From NCBI GenBank assembly GCA_947585745.1, contig CANPXF010000012.1:1-64000 (forward strand): a stretch of DNA of 64,000 nucleotides. Reading direction: 5' to 3'. The notes below the pieces were generated by a model that was given only the letters and a program-made list of their open reading frames with translations, had not been told where the DNA came from and did not search any database. Below, piece after piece: positions 62,360-64,000 of this stretch. Each line of letters opens with the position of its first letter. Position 1 is the stretch's first letter. Origin of the DNA: an uncultured Clostridia bacterium (GTDB taxonomy: Bacteria > Bacillota > Clostridia > Oscillospirales > Acutalibacteraceae). Both the position numbers and the translations under genes were made by a program.

Positions 62360-62616
62360 TTGTTGCTTTTATAATAAATTTTTATGTCGCCTGAAAATAG
62401 TAAACATTACTGCGATTTATATCAATATCACCTTTTACAAATTCGCCGTTCCCATTATTATACACGGACAAAATTTCATCATCCTCTAAAAAGCTGTATA
62501 TCCTATTGTTATATTCGTAAAAACCATTATATAAAAAAGTGAAATTTCTTATCAAATAACATATCTGTTTTACCATTGTCAGTGAATTTATATGCGTTCA
62601 TTACTGCTTTATTAGG
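62360..62616 (-). pseudogene. Fragment, second copy of the propeller lipoprotein
   Basis: About 257 bp nearly identical to 59497-59755 inside the frameshifted lipoprotein. It lacks the signal peptide and the C-terminal half, and has its own indels in the same T-rich spot and near VYYF. The homology stops 11 bp short of the next gene's stop codon. It is a truncated duplicate. Confidence 0.85.
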
Positions 62617-62627
62617 TTACCGTTAAA

Positions 62628-63296
62628 TCATTCTATACAATCTAATAATATGGAGTTTTTGTCAATAGGATAAAATTCGTCTTTTTTTAAACTTCTCATG
62701 CGAAAAAGATAATAATTATTATTTTTATCGACTTCAATCCAACCGAAAGAATATGAGGCGGGATAATCTTTATAATAAATTTCTAACGAACAATATATAT
62801 CTTCATCATTTCCGCTTCGTTCAATACTGTATTTGGGCTTTTTCGATATAACCTTTCTAAACTCCTTGATAATATCTTCTGATGCCACTATATCGTCATT
62901 ATCCGTAATTAATATTAAAGATTCCATATACTCATCTGTATTTTTGGGGTAGCTTTTGCTTGAATCGTGGTAAAGAGCCGAACTGTCATTACAATAGATA
63001 AACTCTTCTTCTTTATCGCAGTCATATACTCTGATATGTAATCTAAATCCGTCTTGTTCTACTGTTTTTACAGAGTAATTATCCTCATCCTCTATAAACC
63101 AGTTTGGATCATAAACACGAGTATACTCTATTCCGTTATAGTGAATTTCCGACAGTCCAAAGGTATAAAGAAGATTACTACAGCTCGGTAGAAAGACTGT
63201 AAAAAACAAAACGCATAAAATAATAAATAAGACGGCGCATAATGAAAACATATAAACATTAACATTTCTATTTTTTATTTTCTTAACCTTATTCAT
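62628..63296 (-). CDS. Single-span membrane-anchored hypothetical protein
   Basis: About 222 residues. After a short basic N-terminus (MNKVKKIKNRNVN) comes one hydrophobic span (about 15-38) and an extracytoplasmic acidic body. Start at 63296 with AAGG upstream. No family recognised; repeated Asp/Lys/Tyr content resembles other orphan immunity-like proteins of this region. Confidence 0.6.
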   Translation of the reverse strand: MNKVKKIKNRNVNVYMFSLCAVLFIILCVLFFTVFLPSCSNLLYTFGLSEIHYNGIEYTRVYDPNWFIEDEDNYSVKTVEQDGFRLHIRVYDCDKEEEFIYCNDSSALYHDSSKSYPKNTDEYMESLILITDNDDIVASEDIIKEFRKVISKKPKYSIERSGNDEDIYCSLEIYYKDYPASYSFGWIEVDKNNNYYLFRMRSLKKDEFYPIDKNSILLDCIE

Positions 63297-63479
63297 TAAA
63301 TCACAACCTTGTATAATAAAGTAGTAGTTATTATTGTGCCTCTCCAAGCACATATGCTACACTGTAGGAGGCGCTGTGGATTGATTATCACTTCCTACCG
63401 CAAGACGGGTTTTAGAAAGGCTCCAACCACGCCTCTTTACAGTATTGTTAATCAGTCAGATACCGCCCGACAGTTTATT

Positions 63480-63770
63480 TAGAACAGGGTTACAAAGTAA
63501 AGTAATGTTCTGCGGATACATAGCGTCACAATAAACTATATCGGAGGTATTCAATGATTTTTGTTGAATTTGCGTCATCAAGAGTTTTCCAGGTTCTCAA
63601 ACCATTAAGTGTTATAGATATATGAGATTGAGGCGTTATCGCTCAATGTTACTCCTGCAAGCTCTCTACCAACCCGCCAGCTCATCGTCATACCGTTGCG
63701 GTAGGATAGGAGATTTCGTTATAATCTCTTAGTTTTATCCCCTTGCGAGCTATCGTAAGGGGATAAGGGA
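63480..63770 (-). pseudogene. Rhs/YD-repeat protein remnant 2
   Basis: The minus strand contains YRNGMTMSWRVGRELAGVTL, 'SDNASISYIYNT' and, after a frameshift, 'NGLRTWKTLDDANSTK' and RYVSAEHYF, all recognisable as decayed Rhs core pieces (compare YRDGM...W..GR.L and Y.YN..GLRT). Several stops and frameshifts show that it is non-functional. It shares structure with remnant 1 but is more decayed. The following 63354-63480 shows no gene. Confidence 0.75.
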
Positions 63771-63868
63771 TTTAAAGATGTTCGGACTCATCAAATCTGA
63801 GCAACGATATAGAGATAATTGTGGAAATAGTAGTTCGTTTTTTACATATTAAACTATATAAAAACTAA

Positions 63869-64000
63869 TTATACACAAGGAAAATTCCCTCCGTATTTTC
63901 TGAAAATTTCTTCTATTTTACTACGATCCGAATTGGAAATATTAAAATATTTATCGCCAATTTTTACAACACCACAGGAATCACATGCAATACAGTAATA
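63869..64000 (-). CDS. 3' end of a gene running off the window
   Basis: The last 43 residues of an open frame: YYCIACDSCGVVKIGDKYFN, ISNSDRSKIEEIF and RKYGGNFPCV before a TAA. A CxxCxxC-like motif is present. Family not recognisable. The open frame and codon composition suggest a real gene whose start lies beyond the window. Between it and the Rhs remnant (63771-63868) I see no gene. Confidence 0.6.
   Translation of the reverse strand, partial: YYCIACDSCGVVKIGDKYFNISNSDRSKIEEIFRKYGGNFPCV

Overview
The window looks like chromosome of a low-to-moderate G+C anaerobic Clostridium-class Firmicute, most likely near Ruminococcus/Oscillospiraceae. The signs are AAGGAGG ribosome binding sites, some TTG/GTG starts, a tryptophan T-box, lipobox signal peptides, [FeFe]-hydrogenase maturation genes, a type I dockerin, FN3/Big-type surface proteins and a secreted amylase. 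Nothing marks it as a plasmid. There are no rRNA genes, no CRISPR array and no transposase; the only RNA gene besides riboregulators is one tRNA-Pro(UGG).

Layout. 1-5.3 kb: tRNA-Pro, an unusual CobW-like GTPase, a dockerin/leucine-rich-repeat secreted protein, a decayed Big_2 fragment and a polar amino-acid ABC importer. 5.7-11.5 kb: a His-rich CobW metallochaperone, a PucR/CdaR-type regulator, and the ftsE-ftsX-M23 peptidase operon for septal wall hydrolysis. 11.6-14.2 kb: an AlwI-like type IIS restriction enzyme with a Dam-class methylase, AT-rich and probably acquired. 14.6-19.6 kb: a Y-family polymerase behind two LexA-like boxes, followed by a phosphodiesterase, a YolD protein, a secreted nuclease and a tyrosine phosphatase. 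19.7-39.1 kb: housekeeping and surface genes, including an S1-domain protein, cyclophilin, HAD hydrolases, an EF-G paralogue with a degenerate G4 motif, citrate synthase, amylase, sirtuin, and an XRE regulator with two related membrane proteins. 39.2-46.1 kb: the complete trpEGDCFBA operon under a T-box with a UGG specifier. 47-51.1 kb: TM1266-like regulator plus hydE-hydG-hydF behind a structured leader. 51.6-57 kb: an ABC exporter with two lipoproteins. 57.2-64 kb: an AT-rich decaying region with two Rhs/YD-repeat remnants, immunity-like orphan genes and a duplicated, frameshifted lipoprotein gene.

The most striking unexplained structure is a dispersed intergenic repeat found at five loci (5.35, 23.6, 29.8, 46.1 and 51.1 kb). 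Each copy has one to three units of about 100 bp and an AT-rich tail made of repeated AATTCTTAATT-like words. At three loci the tail directly abuts a stop codon, and at two the other end abuts a transcription terminator. I do not recognise this family. The second region of interest is the Rhs graveyard at the right end, which looks like a former polymorphic-toxin locus whose immunity-type genes outlived the toxins. Smaller finds are a 34-residue membrane peptide with a dyad touching its ribosome binding site, and a promoter-hairpin-hairpin leader ahead of the hydrogenase maturation genes.

All family assignments come from reading motifs by eye; no database search was run.
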